Of a DNA stretch of 64,000 nucleotides, positions 44,940-54,158 are shown piece by piece (the stretch's first letter is position 1; the number at the start of each line of letters is the position of its first letter). The notes below the pieces were generated by a model. It was given only the letters and a program-made list of their open reading frames with translations, was not told the origin of the DNA and did not search any database. The position numbers were made by a program, and so were the translations under genes. Origin of the DNA: JAIOQJ01 sp963718635 (GTDB taxonomy: Bacteria > Planctomycetota > Planctomycetia > Gemmatales > Gemmataceae); contig OY970367.1 in assembly GCA_963718635.1 (NCBI GenBank), positions 4,278,001 through 4,342,000 of the forward strand, in the 5' to 3' direction.

Positions 44940-45989
44940 ATGACGCCCGTACACCCTCATCCATCGGCCAACAATCAACCGCCCGAGTCAAGCACCGTGC
45001 TGGCGACATTTGACAGACGCCCGGCATTGATGGCGCCATCACATGCGTCGTTGACAGTCCCCGACCTTCGTGCTCGATTCACCGAAGCCTGTCAGGCCTG
45101 GCTCGCGAAGTCGCCGTCACCGGACACCCGGAGCAATTACGCGCGGGACGTGCGGCAGTTTCTTCACTTCGTCGGCGCTGAGCCAACCCATCTCGAAGAA
45201 CTTGCGGCCGTCCGGCCCGCCCAGGTCGCCGCTTGGCGGGATCAACTGAAGGAACAGGGCCTCACCAACTCCTCTATAAGGAGGAAGATGACGGCCGTGC
45301 GGTCGCTCTTCTCCTATTTGCAGTCGTATGGTTTCGCCGGCGCAAACCCGGCCCATTCTGATTTTGTCGATGCTCCGGCCGCGCCTCGCGACGGCAAGAC
45401 TGTCGGCCTTTCGCCGGAAGACTGCCGGTTACTTCTCAATGCGCCAGATGAAGCGACGCCGGTCGGAGTCCGCGACCAGGCCCTGCTCGCCGTTCTCGCC
45501 TACACCGGCTGCCGTGTCGGCGAACTCGCCCGCCTGAAAGTCGGCAGCTACAAGACGACCGGGGGCTATAAGGTGCTGGAAATTCACGGCAAGGGCGGCA
45601 AGGAGCGACGGGTTCCTCTCCACCCCGAGGCGTTCGAGCGTCTGGAAGCCTGGCTCGACGTGGCCGCGATTCGCGAGGAGTCATCCGGGGCGATGTTCCG
45701 GCCGCCGCGATCGTCCCGAGGTAGGGGGTTTGATGGGTTTTTTCCGCGAGGGATGGGACGACGAGCAATGCAGTTTCTGGTTGATCGTTACGTTCGTCGG
45801 CTTGGGCTAGACCCGGCCGTCTCTGTCCACAGCTTCCGCGTGACCGCGATCACGACGGCCCGCGAGCGGGGGGCTGACATCATCGACCTTCAAGATTTTG
45901 CCGGTCATGCCGATCCTCGCACGACACTGACCTACATCCGAAACCGCGATCGGTTAAGCAAGAGCCCGGCGTATGTGCTGAAGTACTGA
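44940..45989 (+). CDS. Tyrosine recombinase/integrase (XerC/D-like)
   Basis: The product has 349 residues. An N-terminal SAM-like core-binding domain (WLAKSPSPDTRSNYARDVRQ) precedes the catalytic domain. Catalytic positions seen are Arg in YTGCRVGELARL, Lys in IHGKGGKERRVPLH, HxxR in VHSFRVTAITTARE, and His plus the nucleophile Tyr in FAGHADPRTTLTYIR. AAGGAAG precedes the ATG. It could drive insertion at the tRNA-Phe site 40 kb away, but at that distance it may be a separate insertion. A relic of a similar C-terminus lies at 51203-51277. Confidence 0.9.
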   Translation: MTPVHPHPSANNQPPESSTVLATFDRRPALMAPSHASLTVPDLRARFTEACQAWLAKSPSPDTRSNYARDVRQFLHFVGAEPTHLEELAAVRPAQVAAWRDQLKEQGLTNSSIRRKMTAVRSLFSYLQSYGFAGANPAHSDFVDAPAAPRDGKTVGLSPEDCRLLLNAPDEATPVGVRDQALLAVLAYTGCRVGELARLKVGSYKTTGGYKVLEIHGKGGKERRVPLHPEAFERLEAWLDVAAIREESSGAMFRPPRSSRGRGFDGFFPRGMGRRAMQFLVDRYVRRLGLDPAVSVHSFRVTAITTARERGADIIDLQDFAGHADPRTTLTYIRNRDRLSKSPAYVLKY

Positions 45990-46046
45990 CCAGATTTTTT
46001 GCTCTTCCCGCATTCCAGCATTCCCGATCTCCGCAACCGACATTGG

Positions 46047-46156
46047 CTAGTGCCTTGTCCAGACTAAATTTTGGGATGCTTTAAGCGATTCCAAGCTAGA
46101 AATTCGGTTTCTTTCGGCCCTTGTTATCCCAAAATTTAGTCTGGACAAGGCACTAG
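46047..46156. mobile_element. MITE-like element with perfect 31-bp inverted ends
   Basis: Arms 46047-46077 and 46126-46156 are perfect 31-base inverted complements around a 48-base spacer with no coding capacity. The outermost four bases are CTAG on both sides; being palindromic they could be a target duplication or part of the repeat. Size and structure fit a miniature inverted-repeat transposable element moved by a transposase elsewhere. It lies between the integrase gene and the giant nuclease-PIN gene and may affect the latter's promoter. Confidence 0.65.
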
Positions 46157-46214
46157 GGTCTCGGAGCAGGATACAATTCTCGATACGCTGCTTTCAAACC
46201 ACCACCTTCATTCG

Positions 46215-49200
46215 GTGAAACTCCGCATGTCCTTCCGTTTTCCACAGCCCACCAATGAAGACGATTTTGAGCTCACTTGTCTTCGCTTTCTTCGCCAATC
46301 GTGGAAGTGTCCGACGCTCAATCAGTACGGCAAACGAGGAGAACGTCAGTTCGGAATTGATCTGATTGACGAGTGTGGAGGCATTCCACTACGGGCCGTT
46401 CAGTGCAAACACCACGAGCCTGACAAGACGATTCCTCCGGCTGAAATAGAGGCAGAAATTGCGAAGATGCTCGCGTCGGCGCTGCCCGTGGACGAGTATT
46501 ACATTCTGACCACCGCCAGAAAAACGACGCACGCCCAAAATACCATCATTAAAATCAACCGTGAACACCAAGTAACGGGGAAATTCAAAGTCTTTCTCTG
46601 GGCCTGGACTGACATTGAAACCCTGCTATCTGAAATGGATGACGTTGCTCAGGATCGAATTCTTCGCGGTGATTCTGGTCGAAGTGCGCCTGCAATCCGC
46701 CAGTTGATCTACAGCGCGATGGGCGAACATCTTGATCGAGACCTCTACGCCTCCGCTTCGGTGCTTGACCTCGAACTGGACGGTATCAAAACCTCGCTTG
46801 ATCGTTACGAGGTCGAAGTCGCCGAAAGCAAAATCAAGCTAATCGAGACCCGAGCTGACGACAAGCTTCAGCCGCATCATCGCTATCAACTGAAGATCTT
46901 TCGATTCCGAATTCTCTCCGGTCGTTGGCACTGGAACCAAGCTGGGCGGGAACTCATCGACGCCAAGCGGTTCATGCCATCGACCGAGCGCGCTCGGATC
47001 AATGAAGCCTTTGGCTATGAATTGACGGGCGATACGGAAAAAGCCCATGCCCTAGCCTCGGAGCTGCGACCTGAATTCTCGCAATCAGTTCGGTTGCTAA
47101 CGATCTGGATCCGAACGTCTTCTCCCAATGCTGCGTTTGCTACTCTTGCTGAAATCGCCGCGCCATTTGTGAACGAAGACGAAGAACTCAACTTGGCCCT
47201 CGCTCACCGCGCCTTTCTCGAAGATCGTTTCGACGGAGCGTTACCGCATGCGCGACGTGCGACTGAACTAAACGCGAATTCGCCGCACGCGTGGTTCGTT
47301 CTCGGCCAAGCCAAACACGCCTCAAGTTTGAATGTTGCTTCTGGCTTCCAGAACACGCTTCTCCGGGAGGCAGAGGCGCATTACGATCGGGCGCTCTACC
47401 TTGCTCACGTGCAAAGACTGTTCGGCCTCGAAGCTGCCGTACGATTCAACCGCGGCAAAGTGCGCCATGTTCTCGGAGACGGGCGTGCAGAGACAGACTA
47501 TGCTGCGGCCGTCGAACTCGCTTCTCCTGACCAGGGGCTCAGGACGGAATACGGCGGCTATCTCCTTGAACTTGGTCGATTTGACGACGCCCTGCGCGAA
47601 CTCGCCGTTGATGGTGGCGACCCGGATGGCACGCGACTTTTCTACAAATCCGCAGCTCTTTACGGGCGAAATCGCGGCGATGACCGAAAACAAGCGATCG
47701 AGCTGCTCCAAGCTGTGATCGACTCGACACCCGCTCCGAAGTGGGCAGACGCACACATTCTGCTTGTTCAATGGTCGATCGACGGCAAATTCCAAGTGTC
47801 AGCCCGCGCCGCGATCACCCGAACGAGTCTCTCAAATGACAATCCTTTGGTTTACCACACGATCGCTGGTTGGTTAGCGAAATCCGAAGATCAAGCAGAA
47901 GCAGCCAAGGTTGAGTTCGGGCATGCCCTTACGTTCCTTTCGAGCACTGACTTACGCGATCACGTCTTCTTGCTTGCCCAAGCATTGGTTTCTGTCGATG
48001 AGGACGAGCTGGCACTCCCGCTGCTGCTGCAGTGTTACCGACCCGGCGTGTTTGACGACGAGTGCCGAAAACTTCTCGATTGCGCTCGGAGGCTCAACCA
48101 CCATGATGTCTCAAGCCGAGTCTGTCGGGAACTGCGTGAAGCCGGCGAAGCCGACCCCCGAATCGTCCTGTCGGAAATCAGCATTCTCCAGATGTACGAT
48201 CCACACGAGGCACTACGGGTTGCCCAATCCTATCTGGCTGAACACCCCAACGATCGTCACGTTGCACTGTGGCAATCCACGCTCGCGCTCCGGCTCGACA
48301 AACGTGAACTACTCATTTCCGATCTCGGCAGACTTCCGACCGCAAACGACGTTACGCCGGAAGGAAGCAGCCTAGTGATCAGAATTCTTTGTGCCACTGA
48401 CCGTGGGGCCGAGGCACTTCGCTATGCTTATGAAGCCCTTCGAGTGCACTTCGATGCCGAATTCGTCCACGGTCAGTTCATCGCCTGCTTCCTTGAACTT
48501 TCAGACCATTGTCCCGAATTGCGTATCGGTGGCACCGTCGCTCCGGGAATGGCCGTATGTTACCACCACGAACACGAAGCGATTGATCGATGGGTCATCA
48601 TCGAAAGTACTCACGAACCTGAGCTTTTACTCGACGAAGTTTCTCTCGATCACCCGTCGAGCGTGGCACTTTCCGGTCATAAGGTAGGCGATCTTGTCGT
48701 TCTATCCAATGCCGGCATCCAGCCTCGGCAGGTGCGGATTCGGGACGTTCTGCACAAATACATTCACCGATTCCGAAATTGCATGAATCAGTTTCAGGTC
48801 CGGTTCCCTGGCGGATCGGCTTGCCAGCTTGTTCACGTCGGCAGCGACGATGACTTCGATCCATCGCCAATTCTTCAAAGTCTTGCCGATCAACGGAAGC
48901 AAGTTGAATTCCTCGATGGACTCTACCGAGAAAAACCACTTCCGATCTACATGTATGCCAAACTATCCGGCCATAACGAATTCGAAGCCTGGGTACATCT
49001 CGCTTCACAGCAGGATCTCGGCATTCGTTGCTTTAATGGTCAAGCCGAAGAGTTGGGTGCAGGCCTTGATCAATTGAAACAATCCAAGGCAATCGTCATC
49101 GATCTCACTGCCATCTTCACGCTTGCCCAGCTTGATTTGCTCAATGTATTGAAGGCTAGCAAGCGCACAATGCTCGTCGCGCAGACCACTTTTGACTACA

Positions 49201-50003
49201 TCCACTATATTTTAGAACTTGCGAAAGATGGCGGGCGATCACCAGGGGTGATGCGACTAACAGACGATGGGAAATTGGGCTTTCTCGAAATCTCACCCGA
49301 GCAGCGCGCGCGGCACTTCGCTTTCCTTGAGAACATTCGCAACAGTGTGAGGGAAAACTGCCAGATTGTACCCTGTCTTAATGCTGTCACACTTAATCCA
49401 AAGCGTCGTGAAGGCCTTGTTCAATCACTTGGTCGCCACAATCTTGACTCGATGCTGATCGGTGCCGCACCCGACACGGTTTTTTGGACAGATGACCTGA
49501 TTCTCGGAATTATCGGACGGACCGATTTTGGCGCCGCACGCGCGTGGACGCAGATAGTCCTTTTCATGATGCAGACTGAAAAAGTGATTGACCAACTGGA
49601 ATATCACCGGGCCGTCGCCAAGCTTGTCGGCTGGCATTACCACGGAGTGCTCTGGAATGCCAGCACGCTGCTCGCCGCTGCGGACATCGCAGATTGGCAT
49701 ACTGATCAGTGGCCGGTTCCCGCAGTGGTCAAGTGTCTCGGGAACGCAGAAGCCAATCCAATCGAAAGACTCCAGATAGCGGCTGAGGCCGTTCGGTCTA
49801 TTTGGGAAAGAGACATTTCTCCGCTTTCTAAGCAAGGCTTCTTATTTTGCATCCTGTCAGGAATCGGCAGTAAGCGACTCGTGACGCGATTGGGCCAGAA
49901 TGTTCGTAGGCTGTTTGGAGTCGACGCTTTTTCAGCAGAAGAGGTGCTTTCTTGTATCGCATACTGGTTACAGCACCCAACTGGTTTTACCTGGCAGCCA
50001 TAA
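46215..50003 (+). CDS. Giant PD-(D/E)xK nuclease - helical repeat - PIN-like protein; putative defence effector
   Basis: The product has 1262 residues. At the N-terminus a restriction-endonuclease-like core has E19, GID (47-49) and QCK (63-65), the E..D..QxK signature of Mrr-type nucleases (FGIDLIDECG, LRAVQCKHHE). Residues about 180-850 are helical, with TPR-like spacing (LNLALAHRAFLEDRFDGALP). About 950-1110 looks like a PIN fold: IVIDLTAIFTLAQL, then LDSMLIGAAPDTVFWTDDL with a DD pair. The start is unclear (GTG 46215 or ATG 46227). The combination of DNA- and RNA-cleaving domains with a sensor-type repeat region suggests an antiviral effector. This is inference; I do not recognise a named system. 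Confidence 0.6.
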   Translation: MKLRMSFRFPQPTNEDDFELTCLRFLRQSWKCPTLNQYGKRGERQFGIDLIDECGGIPLRAVQCKHHEPDKTIPPAEIEAEIAKMLASALPVDEYYILTTARKTTHAQNTIIKINREHQVTGKFKVFLWAWTDIETLLSEMDDVAQDRILRGDSGRSAPAIRQLIYSAMGEHLDRDLYASASVLDLELDGIKTSLDRYEVEVAESKIKLIETRADDKLQPHHRYQLKIFRFRILSGRWHWNQAGRELIDAKRFMPSTERARINEAFGYELTGDTEKAHALASELRPEFSQSVRLLTIWIRTSSPNAAFATLAEIAAPFVNEDEELNLALAHRAFLEDRFDGALPHARRATELNANSPHAWFVLGQAKHASSLNVASGFQNTLLREAEAHYDRALYLAHVQRLFGLEAAVRFNRGKVRHVLGDGRAETDYAAAVELASPDQGLRTEYGGYLLELGRFDDALRELAVDGGDPDGTRLFYKSAALYGRNRGDDRKQAIELLQAVIDSTPAPKWADAHILLVQWSIDGKFQVSARAAITRTSLSNDNPLVYHTIAGWLAKSEDQAEAAKVEFGHALTFLSSTDLRDHVFLLAQALVSVDEDELALPLLLQCYRPGVFDDECRKLLDCARRLNHHDVSSRVCRELREAGEADPRIVLSEISILQMYDPHEALRVAQSYLAEHPNDRHVALWQSTLALRLDKRELLISDLGRLPTANDVTPEGSSLVIRILCATDRGAEALRYAYEALRVHFDAEFVHGQFIACFLELSDHCPELRIGGTVAPGMAVCYHHEHEAIDRWVIIESTHEPELLLDEVSLDHPSSVALSGHKVGDLVVLSNAGIQPRQVRIRDVLHKYIHRFRNCMNQFQVRFPGGSACQLVHVGSDDDFDPSPILQSLADQRKQVEFLDGLYREKPLPIYMYAKLSGHNEFEAWVHLASQQDLGIRCFNGQAEELGAGLDQLKQSKAIVIDLTAIFTLAQLDLLNVLKASKRTMLVAQTTFDYIHYILELAKDGGRSPGVMRLTDDGKLGFLEISPEQRARHFAFLENIRNSVRENCQIVPCLNAVTLNPKRREGLVQSLGRHNLDSMLIGAAPDTVFWTDDLILGIIGRTDFGAARAWTQIVLFMMQTEKVIDQLEYHRAVAKLVGWHYHGVLWNASTLLAAADIADWHTDQWPVPAVVKCLGNAEANPIERLQIAAEAVRSIWERDISPLSKQGFLFCILSGIGSKRLVTRLGQNVRRLFGVDAFSAEEVLSCIAYWLQHPTGFTWQP

Positions 50004-50028
50004 CCACGGCATCGGAATTATCGACCTG

Positions 50029-50232
50029 TATGATGAGCGAAATCCAGGCGATCATGAAAAGCCGAGAGCGAAAAACCGCCCTTTCGGCAAACATCATCTG
50101 TCACACTTTCCGCGCCGAAGGCATCACAAGAAAGATCAGCAAATCGCCGCCGAGGAGTCGTCCCGGACGACGAAGGTGGACGATTTCACGAGCAATGAGC
50201 TGAGCTTGGACGAAATTGAAAAGGTTCTGATT
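50029..50232 (+). pseudogene. Tyrosine-integrase C-terminal relic 1
   Basis: One frame reads IMKSRERKTALSANIICHTF followed by RAEGIT, the HxxR region of integrases. Then, in another frame, QQIAAEESSRTTKVDDFTSN followed by ELSLDEIEKVLI, the usual integrase end. The active tyrosine position is Asp here. An internal deletion or frameshift separates the two blocks. It begins just after the giant gene's stop. Confidence 0.6.
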
Positions 50233-50252
50233 TGGATTCGGAAAGAATCATC

Positions 50253-50711
50253 TCACGGCGTTTGTGCCGACCTAGCGATCCCGAGAAAAGCGACCGGATC
50301 GACAATGCGAAGGTGCGGACACTTGGCGATGAATCCGGCGTCTTTCATGAGATCGAGCAGATCGTTGTCGCGACTAACGATGTACTCAGCATTTACGGCC
50401 ACCGCCAGATCGAGGCAGGGCAGATCGTCCGGATCGCGCACTGCTATGCCCGCGTTGGGAACGCTGCTTACGAGCGTCGCCACGGTGGCGAGTTTCTGCA
50501 CGAACGTGTCGATCCGCTTTTGCGTGAGATGCGGAAACTTCCGCTGAATCTTCGGACGCGTGAGAACGTCGTGCACTTCGGCCATGATTGCGGGGCTCAG
50601 ATAAAGCTTCACGTGATGGGCTTCAACCAAATCGAGACATGCCAACGCGGGGCTGCGATCATTGGTCGCCGCCTGCAAGTAGACCATGCAGTCGAACACG
50701 GCGGCAATCAT
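50253..50711 (-). CDS. PIN-domain toxin
   Basis: This 152-residue protein matches the putative toxin-antitoxin PIN family (COG1569 type). The first Asp is in VFDCMVYLQA, then LYLSPAIMAEVHDVLTR with Glu, and the final acidic set in VRDPDDLPCLDLA and YIVSRDNDLLDL. It is probably a ribonuclease inhibited by the product of the overlapping upstream gene (ATGA at 50708-50711). Confidence 0.8.
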   Translation of the reverse strand: MIAAVFDCMVYLQAATNDRSPALACLDLVEAHHVKLYLSPAIMAEVHDVLTRPKIQRKFPHLTQKRIDTFVQKLATVATLVSSVPNAGIAVRDPDDLPCLDLAVAVNAEYIVSRDNDLLDLMKDAGFIAKCPHLRIVDPVAFLGIARSAQTP

Positions 50712-50977
50712 GCGCTTTTCTGCCGGTCAACTTTCCGTTCGGTTCGCGATTCGGACAAGGCATCCTCAAGAAATGCATCAAGTTCCGTATCGGTCATACC
50801 GCTTTTTCGGAAGTCTTCATGCACCGGTGCCAGGATCGTCCGAAGGTTCATTTCCGCCAGCGACAATCGCGCATCGACCGCTTCGACGACCAGTGTACCC
50901 ATGTCTTTCCCGGTTGCTACAGCCTGAGCCCGGAGACGATCAACAGTAGCCGGCGGTAGGTTGATCGTGATGGTCAT
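50708..50977 (-). CDS. Antitoxin of the PIN toxin (RHH-type)
   Basis: This 89-residue protein begins MTITINLPPATVDRLRAQAV, a ribbon-helix-helix start (a strand followed by a helix). It has a C-terminal acidic region (MTDTELDAFLEDALSESR) of the kind that wraps the toxin. The order antitoxin then toxin with a 4-base overlap is typical. The ATG at 50977 is preferred over 51034, because the extra N-terminal residues do not look like an RHH protein. Confidence 0.72.
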   Translation of the reverse strand: MTITINLPPATVDRLRAQAVATGKDMGTLVVEAVDARLSLAEMNLRTILAPVHEDFRKSGMTDTELDAFLEDALSESRTERKVDRQKSA

Positions 50978-51067
50978 TTTCGATTCGTGGTTATGGTCTG
51001 ACCGAGATTCCGCGTTACGAGAACAGTTTACCACATGTCGCTCGATTTGGGGAGACTATCCACGTCA

Positions 51068-51180
51068 ACGCCCGCCAAGGCCCAGCAGATCGCCGCCCAC
51101 GAGTCGCCCAGGACAACAAGACTCTACGATCGTACGGGCGACGAGGTGAGTTTGGATGAGATCGAAAAGATCCTGATTTA
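51068..51180 (+). pseudogene. Tyrosine-integrase C-terminal relic 2
   Basis: The frame reads AKAQQIAAHESPRTTRLYDR, then TGDEVSLDEIEKILI and a stop, an integrase end including the nucleophile tyrosine. Only the last 37 codons remain. It matches relic 1 better than the intact integrase at 44940-45989. Confidence 0.65.
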
Positions 51181-51202
51181 GCAGCGAGTTCACTTCCCTC
51201 CC

Positions 51203-51277
51203 GATCCTCGCACGACGCTAACGAACATCCGCCAGCGCGATCGGCTGAGTAAGAGCCCACCGTATGTGCTGGGGTGC
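51203..51277 (+). pseudogene. Tyrosine-integrase C-terminal relic 3
   Basis: DPRTTLTNIRQRDRLSKSPP and YVL match the last residues of the intact integrase (45912-45986, DPRTTLTYIRNRDRLSKSPA), with roughly three quarters of bases identical. The nucleophile Tyr is Asn here. It begins 23 bases after relic 2 ends. Confidence 0.65.
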
Positions 51278-51326
51278 CAACGCCGCACTGTATCTCGGGG
51301 TCTGGCGAACTCCTTCGACTCGATCG

Positions 51327-54158
51327 CTATTCCCAATCCTTTGTCTTGAAACCGAGGTTCGTCGCATTCTCGCTGACACCGCGTTTCACACTTTCGCTGG
51401 CCCCCAGCGCGAAGTCAGCGGCAATCTCTAGCGTGATTCGGATCGTCGCGTTCGGGTCGGTCGCCAGAAGGCCAATCACTTCCTCCGCGATGGTATTGAG
51501 CCTCGACTTGGCGAGCGTCGCGTTCACGTCAACACTGCCGTGGAATGACTTGGCCCTGGGAATCACGGCCGGCCCGGCGCCCGTCAGCTTCTTGCCTGGC
51601 TCGACCCCGACCGTCTTCGCACCCATGTCAGTTAACGGCACGCCCGGCTTGCCGGCTTCAGGCGGCAGAGCCACGATTAGTTTCTTCTGCTCAATGGCGT
51701 ACTGCCTCGCCGCTTCCGGTTCGATCAAGAGCAGCGTGTTGTCGAATGACAGGTCGCCATCGCCCAATTTGAAGCCGTCGAACTTGCCGTCGGACTGCCC
51801 ATACGCGGTGCCGAAGAAGTCGGGGCTCGCTGCGCCGGTGCGAACGACGGACGCCAACACGTCCCGCGACTTCAGCCGCGGCAAGTACAGATATCGTAGC
51901 GAGTCTTCCCAGAACGCCATCGCCCCCATGGAGATCTTGCCGTCCTTCCAGTAGAGTTCCTTCAACTTCGCCCGCAAGTGTATCGGCGACCATGCCTCGA
52001 TGACCAACTCGTTCTCGCGGCAGACTCGTGCTAGCTCTCCTTGTCCGGTGCCGCTGGTCGTGTTCAACGGGAACGCTTCGACTGTTGGTTTCGTCGCGGT
52101 CGGGTCGTCTTGCACCGGACAGAGTAGCCACTTGAAGCATTCGCGGGCAGCACGGGGCAGCACCGCATTCGCTGCCTGTGATTCCTTCTCGGCCTGCTTC
52201 AGTTGAATTTGGTCAATGTTCAGTCTGCTCTGCTCCACATCTTCGACGATGCTCGCCCACGCCAATGCGACACGGGTTGCGTCGCGCAGCCGAGCCAACA
52301 CCGCGTGATCCGCTGCGAGGAAGATCAGGCGATTGGCCCGGTGGCGGGGCTGGCCTCCATGCGTGCGCAGGTATTCCAACACGGTGTCGGTCGCCGCCCG
52401 CGTGTCATCCTTCGTGAATGACTGCTCCGACGGCAGCACGACAAGCCGGAGGGCGCTGTCGTCCGGCACGTCGGCGTGCGGGGTGAATACATGCACGCCG
52501 GCGAAGTGCGACACGCTGGCGAAGAGCTTCTTGACCACATCCTCGATTTTCTTCCGCACGTCCGTCTTGAGGTCAAAACGTTGCTTTCGGTCTTCCATCT
52601 CTCGCCGCAGGTTGGCCCGCGTGTCGAACCAGAATCGCGTGGCATCGGCGGCCTTGTCGCCCGTACTGTTCAGGTAGTGCAATCGATCCACAAGCCGCCC
52701 TAGGGCATCTGCGTAGACTGCCGTGGTCTGGCCTGGTTGCAAGCAACCGAGCATGATCCGGCCGCGATCCAGCCCGCGGATGCCGGGTTTCGTCGCCACG
52801 CAACTCGGGGCCGTGCCAAGGAACAGCGTTCGGGCCACCCGCCGGGCCGCGTTCACCTGCCCAAAACGTGGCTCTTTCCCTTCGAGTTCCGTCGTCTCGG
52901 CCCGGTCACCGTCGATATCCCCTTCGATCACCGGATCCCAGCCGGGCGGCAGCAGGTACGTCATCTCGTTCCGTACGTCGCCATCGGCGAGGGGCAGGCT
53001 GCCCGGCAGAATCAGGAAGTCTTTGTTGTCCGCCTTCCACAGCCGCGAGATCACTTTGGCCATCAGTTTCAGCACGCCGCGAGTTCGCTGGAAGCCGTCG
53101 ATCGTCGTCCAGTCCTCATACAATCGGTCGAACACCTCGGGGTGAATCGGGTACGCTTGCGTCAGTCGGTCGTAATACCGCCCCTCCTGCGTCTCGCTCG
53201 GCAACTTCGCCCCTTCCGCGATGTAGGCGTCGGCGAAAGCCCGACAGACTGAGTCGCGGCCCTTCAAGTCCTTGATCGGTTCGAACAGCCGCCGCCGCAC
53301 GATTTCGAACGCCTCTTCCGTAGCGACCGGCTTCCAGAGCGCCTGCACGCGACCGAAAGTCTTTTCGAGGGCCTTGAGCGTCCCGATGCCGCGACTGCTT
53401 CCCGCTTCAGTGTCCGATTCCGGCAAGCTCGCCAGCACGACTGCCGTCGGCACCAACTTCGCGGCTTCAGTGAGCGCCTGCACGAACGAGATGTTGCTGT
53501 CGTAGCTGCCGCCGGAGAGTGGCGCACCGTCCGCAAACTGCCGGATGTACGCCACGAGTTCGTCCATTAGCACCACGCATGGTGCGTATGTTTCGAGCAG
53601 CGTTCGCAGCACGTCCTTGCCCGGCGAAGTGCCGCTGGCGTCGGAATCCTTCACCAAGGCGAAGCCATCGCTGCCACCGAGCTGCCACGCCAGTTCGCCC
53701 CAGAGCGTTTTGATCGTTGTGCGGCCGTGTTTCCATGCTTGGCCCGGCGCGTGGGCCGTGCCATCGATGACCGCCACGCGGGCTTGCGGCACGTCCATCA
53801 GGCCGGCCTTCTCGATCAACGTCGGTACGCCTGGCAAGTCGTTCAGGGCGCACTTCCGGTCGGCCAGATGTAACACCGCCAGCATGGTGTGCGTCTTGCC
53901 GCCGCCGAATGCCGTTTGCAACTGAATGACTGGCTCGCCGCCCTTGCCGCTGAGTCGCTGGGCGACCTGTGTGAGCAACAGCCGCATTCCTTCGGTGATA
54001 TACGTCCGCTCGAAGAACGCGGCCGCGTCCTGGTACTCGACCGGGGCCTTGCCCGAATGCACGGCGGTGATGTCCGCCGCGAACTCGGATTGCAGGAATG
54101 TTCCCTTCAGTACGTCCGCATGGGGTATCGCGATCTCGCGCCAGGGCTTCATGGTCAT
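51327..54158 (-). CDS. DUF499 P-loop ATPase of a defence-type operon
   Basis: The product has about 943 residues and matches DUF499 (COG1483): QLQTAFGGGKTHTMLAVLHL gives the Walker A at about 85-91, and APCVVLMDELVAYIRQFADG Walker B near 195. After the ATPase comes a long region with TRGVLKLMAKVISRLWK, as in family members, and a lysine/glutamate-rich C-terminus. The ATG at 54158 overlaps the previous stop (TAATG). It is the last gene of the operon. Genes of this family repeatedly occur beside DUF1156 methylases and SNF2 helicases in defence islands. Confidence 0.82.
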   Translation of the reverse strand: MTMKPWREIAIPHADVLKGTFLQSEFAADITAVHSGKAPVEYQDAAAFFERTYITEGMRLLLTQVAQRLSGKGGEPVIQLQTAFGGGKTHTMLAVLHLADRKCALNDLPGVPTLIEKAGLMDVPQARVAVIDGTAHAPGQAWKHGRTTIKTLWGELAWQLGGSDGFALVKDSDASGTSPGKDVLRTLLETYAPCVVLMDELVAYIRQFADGAPLSGGSYDSNISFVQALTEAAKLVPTAVVLASLPESDTEAGSSRGIGTLKALEKTFGRVQALWKPVATEEAFEIVRRRLFEPIKDLKGRDSVCRAFADAYIAEGAKLPSETQEGRYYDRLTQAYPIHPEVFDRLYEDWTTIDGFQRTRGVLKLMAKVISRLWKADNKDFLILPGSLPLADGDVRNEMTYLLPPGWDPVIEGDIDGDRAETTELEGKEPRFGQVNAARRVARTLFLGTAPSCVATKPGIRGLDRGRIMLGCLQPGQTTAVYADALGRLVDRLHYLNSTGDKAADATRFWFDTRANLRREMEDRKQRFDLKTDVRKKIEDVVKKLFASVSHFAGVHVFTPHADVPDDSALRLVVLPSEQSFTKDDTRAATDTVLEYLRTHGGQPRHRANRLIFLAADHAVLARLRDATRVALAWASIVEDVEQSRLNIDQIQLKQAEKESQAANAVLPRAARECFKWLLCPVQDDPTATKPTVEAFPLNTTSGTGQGELARVCRENELVIEAWSPIHLRAKLKELYWKDGKISMGAMAFWEDSLRYLYLPRLKSRDVLASVVRTGAASPDFFGTAYGQSDGKFDGFKLGDGDLSFDNTLLLIEPEAARQYAIEQKKLIVALPPEAGKPGVPLTDMGAKTVGVEPGKKLTGAGPAVIPRAKSFHGSVDVNATLAKSRLNTIAEEVIGLLATDPNATIRITLEIAADFALGASESVKRGVSENATNLGFKTKDWE

